Positions 18,545-27,315 of a stretch of 64,000 nt of DNA are shown in pieces. This DNA is from Chitinophagaceae bacterium 26-R-25 (GTDB taxonomy: Bacteria > Bacteroidota > Bacteroidia > Chitinophagales > Chitinophagaceae). Positions within the stretch are counted from its first letter, which is position 1; every line of letters begins with the position of its first letter. The stretch is taken from assembly GCA_029906195.1 (NCBI GenBank), contig JARWSJ010000001.1:248001-312000 (forward strand), read 5' to 3'. Both the position numbers and the translations under genes were made by a program. The notes under the pieces were generated by a model. That model did not search any database. It was given only the letters and a program-made list of their open reading frames with translations, and was not told the DNA's origin.

Positions 18545-18989
18545 AATAGTTGATTAGTTAAAACATATATATATCCAATCCATAGAATACTTTAAAACTG
18601 TGATATTGTTTCTTCTGAAACAAAAGAACTGGGGTACTGCTTCGCTACCTAAATCACGGACGAAGGGTTTAAGTATTTAATCATGAACTTACTATTTTTC
18701 AGCATATTCAAAAAAAGAAAGAGTATTAAGAATGAACAAATGTCAACAATGTAGCTAGTTCAGGTCGTCGTAAAAGGAATAGAAAATCTGCGAGAATGAT
18801 AGATTGATTTATGGTAAATGATTTCAGGCTATAATCATATGCAGATTAAGAGCTGATTGATTCCATCGCACATTCTCGATTACAAATAAGCAGGGTTCGC
18901 AATTGAGTTGGGATCAAATATAAACTGCCACTAAGGATTTGGATTAACTTTTCTGCATATCAATATCAAGTTAAATAGGTTTCAATGAT
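18545..18989. other. Intergenic region
   Basis: About 445 A+T-rich bases between the RES pair and abiH, all on the minus strand. It presumably carries the promoter of the RES genes. No gene or hairpin that I can support. Confidence 0.35.
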
Positions 18990-20090
18990 CTATACATGTG
19001 GCATTGGTAACGAGCTCTCAAATGGAACAATCCTTTCCCGCATTTTTTGCTTGCTTTTAAAGTGTCGCGAGACCTCTTGTGTTAAATCAACATAGTTATT
19101 TCCTTCTGAGTATTCATAGTAATATATTTTTATAGATCTGCAATTGTCATGTTCAAAAACCATATTAAGCATAGTTCTGTCTGATAATCCGCAGGAATGG
19201 CCAATGGTGATAACCTGGAAAATCTCAGAATTGATAAAACGAATGAGATCCCGGTAATTTGAATTTTTGAAATATCCAAACGATTTCATATAGTTAAGAA
19301 ACCCCTTGATTGGTTCATCTTCCAATTTTGAATACTCTTTGTCCATTTCATCACCAAACCCGAAAATTATCGGATTAATTTCACTGTTTAATTCTCCGTG
19401 TATGTAATTGACAACAATTGGCGAGTTTCGATTTTTATTAAGTTCATCAATATATTCGGTTACTGTATCTGTGTAATTAAAATTTAGAATCATACAGTCA
19501 TTCACACTAAGCCATTCTGAAAGGACGGGTTTGACCACATCCTTCGGATGAATAGCGTCATCGATAAAATCGCGAAACCTTGTGTTTTTGTCTTTGGGAG
19601 TAACTGTTGACAAATATATTTCTAATGCATTTCTAAGACTCGCGAATGCTTCGTTCAACTGTCTGACTTTTTCACTTTTCAGTTGAGCATCCTCAATATT
19701 TAGAATCTTTTTTAGCTCAGAGTAGTATTCGTTTTCAATGTCTACCCAGCCGCAATGTTGACATTTTGTAAAGAGATAAGTTATAAAAGGATCGGCGATT
19801 TTCCAAAGTAAAGGATCGTATGTTTCTCGTCTAGGAGCATCATCCAAAAAAGTGAAGGCGTAATCAAGCGGCAGCAAGCCAATAAAATCTTCAAGTTTGG
19901 TGAAGTGCTGTGTAATTGGTCCACGCCAATAATGCGTTTTTACAACTGACCCAAGTGCATCTTCATAACGGCCCTCTTCCTCTGCAATCTTAAAAATGGT
20001 TTTAATGTAGCTAAAAATGAAGTCATGGTAACTTGTTTTCATTCCATGTGCAAGGTCGAAGCCATTGCCAATAATAACAAGCCTGTTCAT
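18990..20090 (-). CDS. abiH: AbiH family abortive-infection protein
   Basis: A 366-residue protein; the start at MNRLVIIGNGFDLAHG is chosen because the AbiH family begins with exactly this nucleotide-binding-like strand, so the eight codons upstream are left out. Other family marks are KTSYHDF, the FNYTDTV segment near residue 210, YIHGELN, the IIFGFGDEMDKEY stretch and the C-terminal ITIGHSCGLSDRTML. AbiH was first described as a lactococcal abortive phage-infection factor; the mechanism is not established. Full length and apparently intact. It stands alone on its strand, between the RES pair and a remnant-rich gap before SIR2-HerA. Confidence 0.9.
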   Translation of the reverse strand: MNRLVIIGNGFDLAHGMKTSYHDFIFSYIKTIFKIAEEEGRYEDALGSVVKTHYWRGPITQHFTKLEDFIGLLPLDYAFTFLDDAPRRETYDPLLWKIADPFITYLFTKCQHCGWVDIENEYYSELKKILNIEDAQLKSEKVRQLNEAFASLRNALEIYLSTVTPKDKNTRFRDFIDDAIHPKDVVKPVLSEWLSVNDCMILNFNYTDTVTEYIDELNKNRNSPIVVNYIHGELNSEINPIIFGFGDEMDKEYSKLEDEPIKGFLNYMKSFGYFKNSNYRDLIRFINSEIFQVITIGHSCGLSDRTMLNMVFEHDNCRSIKIYYYEYSEGNNYVDLTQEVSRHFKSKQKMRERIVPFESSLPMPHV

Positions 20091-20486
20091 CTTGCGTCTT
20101 GTCTGATCGCGCATTTTTTACGGTTTAGCCAACTAATATAATAAAACATCTTTTAATGAAGTTTTGATAAACAGTAGTTGCACTTTTTCTTTGTGGCAGA
20201 GTTAAATATGTTTTAACTATATAGTCGAAGGAAATCACCTAATTACTATCTTAATAAGTATTGTTTAATATTCAAAAGCTTGAGACCAAATTTATGAAAC
20301 CAAGCTGACCCAAATAGTTCAAGTTTGACTAGCAGTAGTTTATTGCTATCAAGGCTTCTCTTTTGAACTTGTGCCCAGGACTGAAGTTGGAAAGTCAAGA
20401 TATGCTTGCAGGTGAATTAAAGCGCATAAGCAAGGAGTTTTGTAATTTCTTGCTCATTCCACTCAATCAAAGTACCATGCTCCTAA

Positions 20487-21129
20487 ATGAGCGCTTTAAG
20501 CTTAAAAAACCTTGAAATCTGGAATCAGTCATATAAACAGGAGGTAGCCATGTTTAATCAAGATTTAATCGGCCTTCACAATTCTTTTGAAGCGATCACG
20601 CAAGATGAAATTCAAAACGTTGTTGAAGGTAGTTCATTAATGGAAATATACTATCCAAAAAAGGTGGTCGAGTTCGGTTAGTGGTGAAGGATATGGGAGT
20701 GGAGTTTTTTAGCGCAATACTTTTAGCAAGTTTACAACACTGGCTTTGACCGGGTTTTGAGAGGGGCGTTGATAACTGCAGATAAGTTTAAAAAAAGTCA
20801 CGCAAGAGGATATCTAGCAGCCGATCAACTAATAGAGTATTTCAGGATTCAGGATTTTTCACAACTTAAAAATTTATACAATAGTTAAAAATATTATTGT
20901 CTATTGAGAGCCGCATCAATGCAAGGATGCTAAAGATCATTTAAGAAGAGCAAATAAGCTGCTGGTCGAGTGGTCAAAAAAATGTGATGCATACGACAGT
21001 AAAGTGTCGATTAATGGCATGAATAGAGATAATAAAGAAGACCGCGAATTGTTTAGACACATTGTGAATGGTAGTTATATTTTTAGCTCCCATTGTACCG
21101 GCTGTGGAGTGATTGCAATTGTGATTTAA
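20487..21129 (+). pseudogene. Remnants of one or more decayed genes
   Basis: Three plus-strand coding-like stretches are separated by stops and frame changes: 20550-20681 (MFNQDLIGLHNSFEAITQDE...), about 20745-20888 (FDRVLRGALITADKFKKSHA...) and about 20919-21129 (AKDHLRRANKLLVEWSKK ... HCTGCGVIAIVI). Each has protein-like composition but no start or a premature stop. They may be pieces of a single lost defence gene. I cannot name the family. The rest of the 20091-21134 gap shows nothing else. Confidence 0.35.
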
Positions 21130-21134
21130 TAAAA

Positions 21135-22901
21135 TCAAATAATTTTGAAAAGAGGTGTGCCAGAATCAGGAATGATGTTTGGCATGTCTATTTTCAGCAT
21201 CACCGGCATTGGAAAATCGACCCCCATTAAAATTGCTTCACCCGCTCCCAAGGCAGGTAAAAAATCTAATGAGTTTTTACCTGCTGAGGAGCTAGCGCTC
21301 GATATTGATTCTTTATCAAAATGATTTATAAGGCGATGTACGATAAATGTGCCCATTTGACTTAATGTTCCAGTGGGAATATCCCTTGGCATTTGTGTAG
21401 CAATGCATAAGAATAATCCAAACTTTCGGCATTCCTTTGCAATTGAATCGAAAGAACTCAATTTCGTTTGCTCAAAATATTCATCTTTCACATCTTTATT
21501 TAGGTATTGATGTGCCTCATCTATAAACAAAATAATCGGCTCGGTTTTAAAACAACCGGTTCTTGCTTTATCTAGCAAAAATTTCCCAATCGCATTTGCA
21601 AGAATCTCCCTCGATTGAAATTCAAACCCAATTTTTTCAAATCCTATACGAAAAAATTTTTTGTCTCCACCTAAAAAAGTATTGATTTTCCTTATTAGTT
21701 CATCTTCATCCTCTTTCCTTTTTTCGAACCCGAACATTAGATTAAACTGCTTATTATTGATTAGGTTGGTTATTCTAAGAATTAGGCTAATGCAATTGTT
21801 TAAATGAGAATCATTTTTTGCACCCCATTTACTCGCTGAATTAAAATCCACATCATAAACGCACTCCTTAGCTATTTGATTTGATAATGCCTTTATATCG
21901 AAATTAGAGTTAATGCCTTCTATATCCTCGATAAAGTGTTTGTAAACACGATTAAAAGGCCGCATCAACTGTCCCATTTTATAAATATTATTGTCTCTTA
22001 CAACAATCAATTCGCGAAGCTCATTGGTAATTTTAATAGAATAGTTATCTCCCTCTTTAATAATAAAATCACCATCACATTTCTCCTCCAATATTCTTAA
22101 TATCTTGAGAGATTTAATCGCTTCTAAAAGCTTGGGGGCTTGAACTTGCCCCGACGGTCGTAGCAAAACAAACAAATCACTTGTAGTTAGATTAGTGTAA
22201 TGAAAAAAAGAATTTTCCGCTAATACTGATGCATCAAAAGAATCATCGGTTTCTCCTTGTTTTTTGTACTCGCCTGTTGCATCAATCAATATGGATTTCC
22301 CTGTATTTCTTTTAACTTCTTCAATTAACTTACAAAGTGTATAACTTTTTCCGCCACCTGTTGTGCCAACAACTGCACAATGCCTTCCAAATACGGCTTG
22401 CTGGGAGATTTGAACTTGGGCAGTCTTGTCATATGTCAAGCAACCTAAATTCATTAAAGGAGCATTACCTATATTTTCTTCTTTTACTCCGAAATGTTTA
22501 AAATAAGTTTTAATAAAATCAGAAGTACATACAAATACCTTAGCTCCAATTGCAGGCAGTGAATTTAATCCCTTATCAATTTTCGTCGGTTCAAACAGAT
22601 CAAAAGATAATAATATTTCTATTTTGCCTGTTGGATGAAAATCTTTATTTTGGAAAGATTGCTCACTCAAGTGAAGACGCTCCTTCTCTGGAAGAGCTAA
22701 CTCTAATATTTTGCCCAAAAATCCAAATTTCTGCCCCTCGATTACAACAAAATTTCCGACTAATCCTCCGTTAAGCTGCTCGCCGTTAAGTGTAAATGTT
22801 TTCAATAAAACAGAGGATGGAAAATGGACTTTGATATATTGTGGTAGTACTTGATTTACATAACCAATAAAATAGTCGTGCACAAATGGATTACTATTCA
22901 T
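21135..22901 (-). CDS. herA: HerA-like ATPase of a SIR2-HerA defence system
   Basis: A 588-residue AAA+/FtsK-HerA ATPase. Residues 1-170 form a HAS-barrel-like N-terminus. Walker A is GTTGGGKSYTL near residue 180; Walker B is IILFIDEAHQYL near 460, followed by the sensor-type segment LFLCIATQMPRDIP and the arginine-bearing IVHRLINHFD. HerA proteins are hexameric DNA translocases. Its start overlaps the end of the SIR2 gene by 8 bases, which marks them as one operon and one functional unit. SIR2-HerA is a known anti-phage pair in which the SIR2 partner consumes NAD+ on infection. Intact by length. Confidence 0.88.
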   Translation of the reverse strand: MNSNPFVHDYFIGYVNQVLPQYIKVHFPSSVLLKTFTLNGEQLNGGLVGNFVVIEGQKFGFLGKILELALPEKERLHLSEQSFQNKDFHPTGKIEILLSFDLFEPTKIDKGLNSLPAIGAKVFVCTSDFIKTYFKHFGVKEENIGNAPLMNLGCLTYDKTAQVQISQQAVFGRHCAVVGTTGGGKSYTLCKLIEEVKRNTGKSILIDATGEYKKQGETDDSFDASVLAENSFFHYTNLTTSDLFVLLRPSGQVQAPKLLEAIKSLKILRILEEKCDGDFIIKEGDNYSIKITNELRELIVVRDNNIYKMGQLMRPFNRVYKHFIEDIEGINSNFDIKALSNQIAKECVYDVDFNSASKWGAKNDSHLNNCISLILRITNLINNKQFNLMFGFEKRKEDEDELIRKINTFLGGDKKFFRIGFEKIGFEFQSREILANAIGKFLLDKARTGCFKTEPIILFIDEAHQYLNKDVKDEYFEQTKLSSFDSIAKECRKFGLFLCIATQMPRDIPTGTLSQMGTFIVHRLINHFDKESISSASSSAGKNSLDFLPALGAGEAILMGVDFPMPVMLKIDMPNIIPDSGTPLFKII

Positions 22902-24099
22902 TGGTTTTATTTTCGGTTACTATGATAATTTTGTTTTGTTCATCTTGATTGTAAGATTTTAAATCCGGATAATGGTCGGCAAAATCAGAAAATCTCTCAT
23001 CAACTAAAGCAATGTTTGAATGTTTTTTTGATATTTCGAAGAGCCATTTGAATTTGTCGGAGGTGTCAATCCCTTTATTTACAACCATCAATTGAAAACT
23101 TGGATTTTGGGTTAAAGCCTCCATAATTGCGGTAACAATATGTTTGTCACTGAAACTAAATCCAATACAAATCAGTAGCACATTCTCTTTTCTTAAATTC
23201 TGATGAAATCTTGACATCATCTCGAAAAAGGGTTGTTCATAGGAGTTTTCATATTTGCTGTCCTTCGGGTATATCATTAATGCATTCTCAACCTTCTCTG
23301 ATTGTTTTATAGTTCCGTCTTGTAATTTTTCCCAATCAACTGAACCATGAGGTTTGTATAAATGAAATACTCTTGTTATAAAATTATCTTCTTCTTTAAC
23401 TCTGCTCTTGTCTCTTAATACTATGTCATAGTCAAAATTTCGTCCACTGAAATGCCGAGGAAATGAAAATGAGAACCCATCTATTACCGTGAAATTCTTC
23501 TTTTTTGAGGCTTGTTCAAATAGTGTGTCATAATTTAAGGTAAATATCTTAAGTCGGGGAAGAGTAACTTTTCGCTTGGTGATTTTTTCTAAAAATAATT
23601 CATGAGGCGAGCTTAGTGGAAGAGTTAACTCGCATTGAGTTTTTATCAGATTCTGAATTTTTAATATGAATTGATTCAGATTGATATGCTTGTCTGTTAC
23701 ATATTCCTTTGCCGCATTTGCAAGTGACAAGAGTTTTTCTAAATTTTTGATATATGCCCCTTTGTCGTCCTTGTCTAGATAATGAACAAGTTCGCAAAAT
23801 TTATTTAATTTTTGTTCAGTTAAATCTTTTGAAGCTTCATCCCATAACTCAGTCAGTAATTTTCCACCAGCATCTTTTGAAGATCCGGCGCCACTTAACA
23901 CAATCAGGTTTTCAAATTGATGTTCGAGAAATTTCCTATACTTATTTCTTTTTGTTTGATGTGCAAATTCTTCTTTGTTATTATTGTCATCAGGGCCAAA
24001 TAAGTGTTCTGAGTTGTCGATAAAAACGCTTATTACTTTTCCTTCATTATCTCTCTCAATTCCTACAGTACTATTACCATTTATATAAATATATTCCAT
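22894..24099 (-). CDS. SIR2-domain protein of a SIR2-HerA defence system
   Basis: A 401-residue protein; the ATG at 24099 follows a TTG codon and is preferred. The SIR2 NAD-binding motif is LIVLSGAGSSKDAGG near residue 70; further family marks are FTLNYDTLFE, HLYKPHGSVDW and LICIGFSFSDKHI. The first 55 residues form an extra N-terminal strand domain (YIYINGNSTVGIERD). In known SIR2-HerA systems this subunit is an NADase activated by phage. It overlaps the HerA gene by 8 bases. A+T content is visibly higher than in the Sus loci nearby, which fits transfer. Confidence 0.87.
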   Translation of the reverse strand: MEYIYINGNSTVGIERDNEGKVISVFIDNSEHLFGPDDNNNKEEFAHQTKRNKYRKFLEHQFENLIVLSGAGSSKDAGGKLLTELWDEASKDLTEQKLNKFCELVHYLDKDDKGAYIKNLEKLLSLANAAKEYVTDKHINLNQFILKIQNLIKTQCELTLPLSSPHELFLEKITKRKVTLPRLKIFTLNYDTLFEQASKKKNFTVIDGFSFSFPRHFSGRNFDYDIVLRDKSRVKEEDNFITRVFHLYKPHGSVDWEKLQDGTIKQSEKVENALMIYPKDSKYENSYEQPFFEMMSRFHQNLRKENVLLICIGFSFSDKHIVTAIMEALTQNPSFQLMVVNKGIDTSDKFKWLFEISKKHSNIALVDERFSDFADHYPDLKSYNQDEQNKIIIVTENKTNE

Positions 24100-24644
24100 C
24101 AATTTAAAGGGTTGTGATGTTAGATAGGGGCAGCAACATTAACTATAAATATATGAAAGTTTATAAGTTGCAGAAATTTCTTTGACGCAAAAGGATAGCT
24201 GAAAATATTTGGAAATTATTAATGCCTCCCATATTGCATGACCAGAATATGAAAGAAGCCTTCAAAACTAATCGTATCAAGGATTTCCCATTTTAAATTA
24301 TGCCCAGGGTTGGATTTGCGGTAGCAAATTAAGCACACTGCACTGCAATGGTTTTTTCGGAGGAAAATCTCTCGGGAAGCATTTGAAAAGTTTAGCAAGT
24401 TCATTCAGATGTTGACTATTGTGCTTTGCCCTGCTACCAGGAATTTCAATTTAACCAATAAAACCTGTTTAGATGTTTAGAGAATGGCTAAATGCTCTTG
24501 TGTATACCCCTCTTCAAGTCTTATTTTTGTGACCAAACTTATAATATATTAGGCAGTTTTGGTTGCCGATTCTTTACGAATGCTGGATAATGCTCGTGTT
24601 CTCACTAACAGAATAGAAGATACTTTAAATCGGTTACGAAAATC
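24100..24644. other. Intergenic region, possible scrap
   Basis: About 540 bases upstream of the SIR2 gene, probably with its promoter. A 61-codon minus-strand frame (24219-24404, ending SFEGFFHILVMQYGRH) is present, but it has no support beyond being open. Nothing else is seen. Confidence 0.3.
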
Positions 24645-24977
24645 TTATTTACTTTTACGTTTAGTTGCTTTTTTCGCTTTTTCAATTTCGTTAATATGAG
24701 CTATCACGGTGTCATCAGTAATCTTCTCGACACCTTGGAGAAATTTATGAAGAGGCATTCCTAACCCTTCCGTTAATGCTAAAAGCGTTGTGTATTGTGG
24801 GTCTTTTTTACCAGATGAAATTAGTTGTACAATTGCATACTCCAGCCCGGAAGATGCCGCCAATTTTCTCAAACTACTTATTGCGTCAAGCTTTCCTGTC
24901 TTTTTATTTTCTTCGATAATGTTAGATAGACATATGCCTAACTTATATTTTGCAATGTTTTTTTCTTTTGAATCCAT
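24645..24977 (-). CDS. Xre-family helix-turn-helix regulator
   Basis: A 110-residue protein with a single HTH_3-type domain at residues 10-85: LRKLAASSGLEYAIVQLISSG as the two recognition helices, then KKDPQYTTLLALTEGLGMPLHKFL. The C-terminal tail is highly basic (KAKKATKRKSK). It sits at the island border, 546 bases from SIR2 and transcribed the same way, so it could regulate the defence genes; it could also be an element repressor. It is too far (6 kb) from the RES genes to be called their antitoxin. Confidence 0.75.
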   Translation of the reverse strand: MDSKEKNIAKYKLGICLSNIIEENKKTGKLDAISSLRKLAASSGLEYAIVQLISSGKKDPQYTTLLALTEGLGMPLHKFLQGVEKITDDTVIAHINEIEKAKKATKRKSK

Positions 24978-25279
24978 GGAGTTAAAGTCCGTGGATTAAT
25001 ATTTTAAATTGACGTTCGTACGGATATCAATAAGGAAATTGTCCTATATTTACTTTGCGATTCTTCATAAAAATAATTTGAAGCTTTCGCTTTGAGTCTT
25101 GTTCTGAAACGTCGGAAATTTCAATGCCACAAGATAATAAGCAAGGGCTCACGTTTTGGCGTGGGCTCCCTTATTAGTGGCAGGCCTCCGACGGCCTCAG
25201 AACAGTAAGGTGAGTTCCGCGCCATTTTTTATTCCTGCGACATTGCTTACCAGACTCATGATTTTTAAATCTCCTTATT
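24978..25279. other. Divergent promoter region with a hairpin
   Basis: About 300 bases between the Xre gene (minus) and the ECF sigma gene (plus). An imperfect hairpin, AATAAG...GGGCTCACG / CGTGGGCTCC..CTTATT, lies at 25136-25175, without a T-run. It could be a transcript-end or leader structure; I cannot assign it. Confidence 0.35.
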
Positions 25280-25855
25280 ATGAGTCCGCTTCAAAACAAA
25301 ACCGACCTGGAACACTTGCTGGCCCTTCAAAAAGACAATGAAAGTGCTCTGCAACATTTCTTTAACCTGTACTATCCCTCACTGGTATATTTCGCATTTG
25401 ACATCACCAAAGACATTGCTGTCGCCGAGGAAATATCCTCTGATGCCTTTCTAAAGCTTTGGCATAAGCGAGATCAGTTCTTTAAAGTAAATTCCCTGAA
25501 AGCCTATTTATACCGGATCGTAAAAAATGCCTCCATTGACTTTAACCGCGTCAATAAAGTGGCACTCAAAAATGAGCAGGGCTATCAATACCTCGCCGAA
25601 CCCACGGAAATAGCCATCGAAGAAAAAATAATCGCGGCTGAAACGTATGCACTGGTTCTTGCTGCCCTGGAAACCATGCCAGCAGGCTATCAACGAGTCT
25701 TTCGCGGAATTTATCTTGAAGGTAAATCCTACGAGGAGCTGGCCCGGGAAATGGATACCAACACCGTCAATATCCGGAATCAAAAATTCAAGGCCATCTT
25801 ATTTCTTCGAAAGAAAGTTCCATTCACCATCCTCCTCACGCTGTATTTTATTTGA
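25280..25855 (+). CDS. FecI-like ECF sigma factor
   Basis: A 191-residue extracytoplasmic-function sigma-70 factor. Region 2 is seen as LVYFAFDITKDIAVAEEISSDAFLKLW, with the following KAYLYRIVKNASIDFNR; region 4 as LETMPAGYQRVFRGIYLEGKSYEELA followed by the helix NTVNIRNQKFKAILFLRK. It ends in a hydrophobic tail (FTILLTLYFI), which is usual in Bacteroidota members. It is 124 bases upstream of a FecR-like anti-sigma gene and a SusC/SusD pair. It should direct transcription of the downstream transport genes when the anti-sigma factor is released. Confidence 0.88.
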   Translation: MSPLQNKTDLEHLLALQKDNESALQHFFNLYYPSLVYFAFDITKDIAVAEEISSDAFLKLWHKRDQFFKVNSLKAYLYRIVKNASIDFNRVNKVALKNEQGYQYLAEPTEIAIEEKIIAAETYALVLAALETMPAGYQRVFRGIYLEGKSYEELAREMDTNTVNIRNQKFKAILFLRKKVPFTILLTLYFI

Positions 25856-25979
25856 TAAAAAACTAATGCTCCAGGTTACAAACTAACCCTTTTATCGTTT
25901 TATTGATATGCTGCTTTTCACCGGTATTTACGTAATTATACCTACAGGAAAAGACATTAAATTATATTAATTTAAGGCG

Positions 25980-27158
25980 ATGAACTACCCATTTCAAGAG
26001 ACGGAAGAAAGAGCACAACGCATTGCTTACCTCGTTGCAGGATTTATTAATAAAACCCTGACCACGAAAGAGCATGATGAACTTGATTTATGGTTAGAAG
26101 AAAACGATGAAAACGTTGAGCTATTTTCACGTCTTACCGATGAAAGAAATGTCAATTATGCAATGGCTTTCATGAAAGGCATCGATAAAGAATCGGCTTA
26201 TGAAAAATTGAGGAGTAAAATATTTGCTGAGAAAAAACAAAGAAGATGGTTGTTGCCGGTTTCGATTGCTGCTATATTTTTGATAGCTTTTAGCATTGAC
26301 TGGCTGGTGAAAACAAAGCCGGTAGTGTCCACGCTTCCAACACCTGACATCGCGACCACCAGTGATGTTCCGCCTGGTTCTTCTAAAGCTGTTTTGCAAC
26401 TGGCCAATGGCAAAACCATTGCACTTGGGAAAGATAGCCATGGCACCATTGCAAAGGAAGAAAATATTGCCATCGCTGCGGACAACCAAACCTTGGTCTA
26501 TTCTGGCCAAACTTCATCGAACGCTGCCGTCTTCAATACACTCACTGTCCCGAAAGGAGGTAAGTACAAACTGGTTCTATCTGATGGATCGCAGGTATGG
26601 CTCAATGCCGCCAGCTCTATCAAATACCCGGTTGCCTTTAATGGACCTGAAAGAAGCGTCGTGATTGAAGGGGAGGCTTTTTTTGACGTCACCAAAGATG
26701 ATCAACATCCATTTATTGTTCAAACGAATAGTGCCAGCATTCAAGTACTTGGAACCAGTTTCAATGTATCCAGTTATTTGGATGAACCGTTGGCGACGGC
26801 GGTATTGGTTACGGGGAAAATCAAAGTCATCGCTGCGGGTAAACAGCAAGAGCTGGCTCCTGGTGAGCAGGCCACGATTGCCACAACGGGCGATATGAAA
26901 CTATCCACGGCCAATATAAAAGTGGCGACGGCCTGGAAGGATGACCAATTTGTTTTTAAGGATGCGCCGATTGAACAGATCATGCGACAGCTGTCCCGCT
27001 GGTACAATGTAACGGTCGTTTACAAGGGTACCGTCAACTATCATTTTTTCGCGGCGATTTCCAGGGACGAACCACTATCGAAAGTTTTACAATTGCTTGA
27101 ACAAACCAAGCACGTTCATTTTACCCTACATTCAGACACCATAGAAGTTAGCGATTAA
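25980..27158 (+). CDS. FecR-type anti-sigma factor
   Basis: A 392-residue single-pass inner-membrane protein. The N-terminal cytoplasmic part (residues 1-85) carries the helix bundle with the LDLWLEENDEN motif that holds the sigma factor. A transmembrane segment follows (WLLPVSIAAIFLIAFSIDWL). The periplasmic FecR domain is clear: LTVPKGGKYKLVLSDGSQVWLNAASS, then VVIEGEAFFDVTKD, HPFIVQT and IQVLGTSFNVSSY. The last 70 residues (DDQFVFKDAPIEQIMRQLSRWYNV) are the DUF4974/secretin-like part that meets the STN domain of SusC. Confidence 0.9.
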   Translation: MNYPFQETEERAQRIAYLVAGFINKTLTTKEHDELDLWLEENDENVELFSRLTDERNVNYAMAFMKGIDKESAYEKLRSKIFAEKKQRRWLLPVSIAAIFLIAFSIDWLVKTKPVVSTLPTPDIATTSDVPPGSSKAVLQLANGKTIALGKDSHGTIAKEENIAIAADNQTLVYSGQTSSNAAVFNTLTVPKGGKYKLVLSDGSQVWLNAASSIKYPVAFNGPERSVVIEGEAFFDVTKDDQHPFIVQTNSASIQVLGTSFNVSSYLDEPLATAVLVTGKIKVIAAGKQQELAPGEQATIATTGDMKLSTANIKVATAWKDDQFVFKDAPIEQIMRQLSRWYNVTVVYKGTVNYHFFAAISRDEPLSKVLQLLEQTKHVHFTLHSDTIEVSD

Positions 27159-27315
27159 TTTAACAGCAAGGAAAAACCACTATCATACTATCAAACCTCA
27201 CTGCGAGTAGTTAAGGCACTCCAGCTGTCATTTGAGCAAAGGGCTGTCGGTATTTACCGGCAAGCACAACCTTTTGTTTTTTAAACTGCATTCTTTCATT
27301 AAAACCAACACAACT

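Noticed and set aside
24219-24404. 61-codon minus-strand frame upstream of SIR2
   Set aside because: Open but without recognisable similarity or ribosome-binding context; may be chance or scrap.
24645-24977. Xre regulator as antitoxin for the RES genes
   Set aside because: It is more than 6 kb away with AbiH and SIR2-HerA between; Xre-RES pairs are adjacent.
25136-25175. Hairpin as a riboswitch
   Set aside because: It is a simple imperfect inverted repeat without a recognisable aptamer; left as an unassigned structure.
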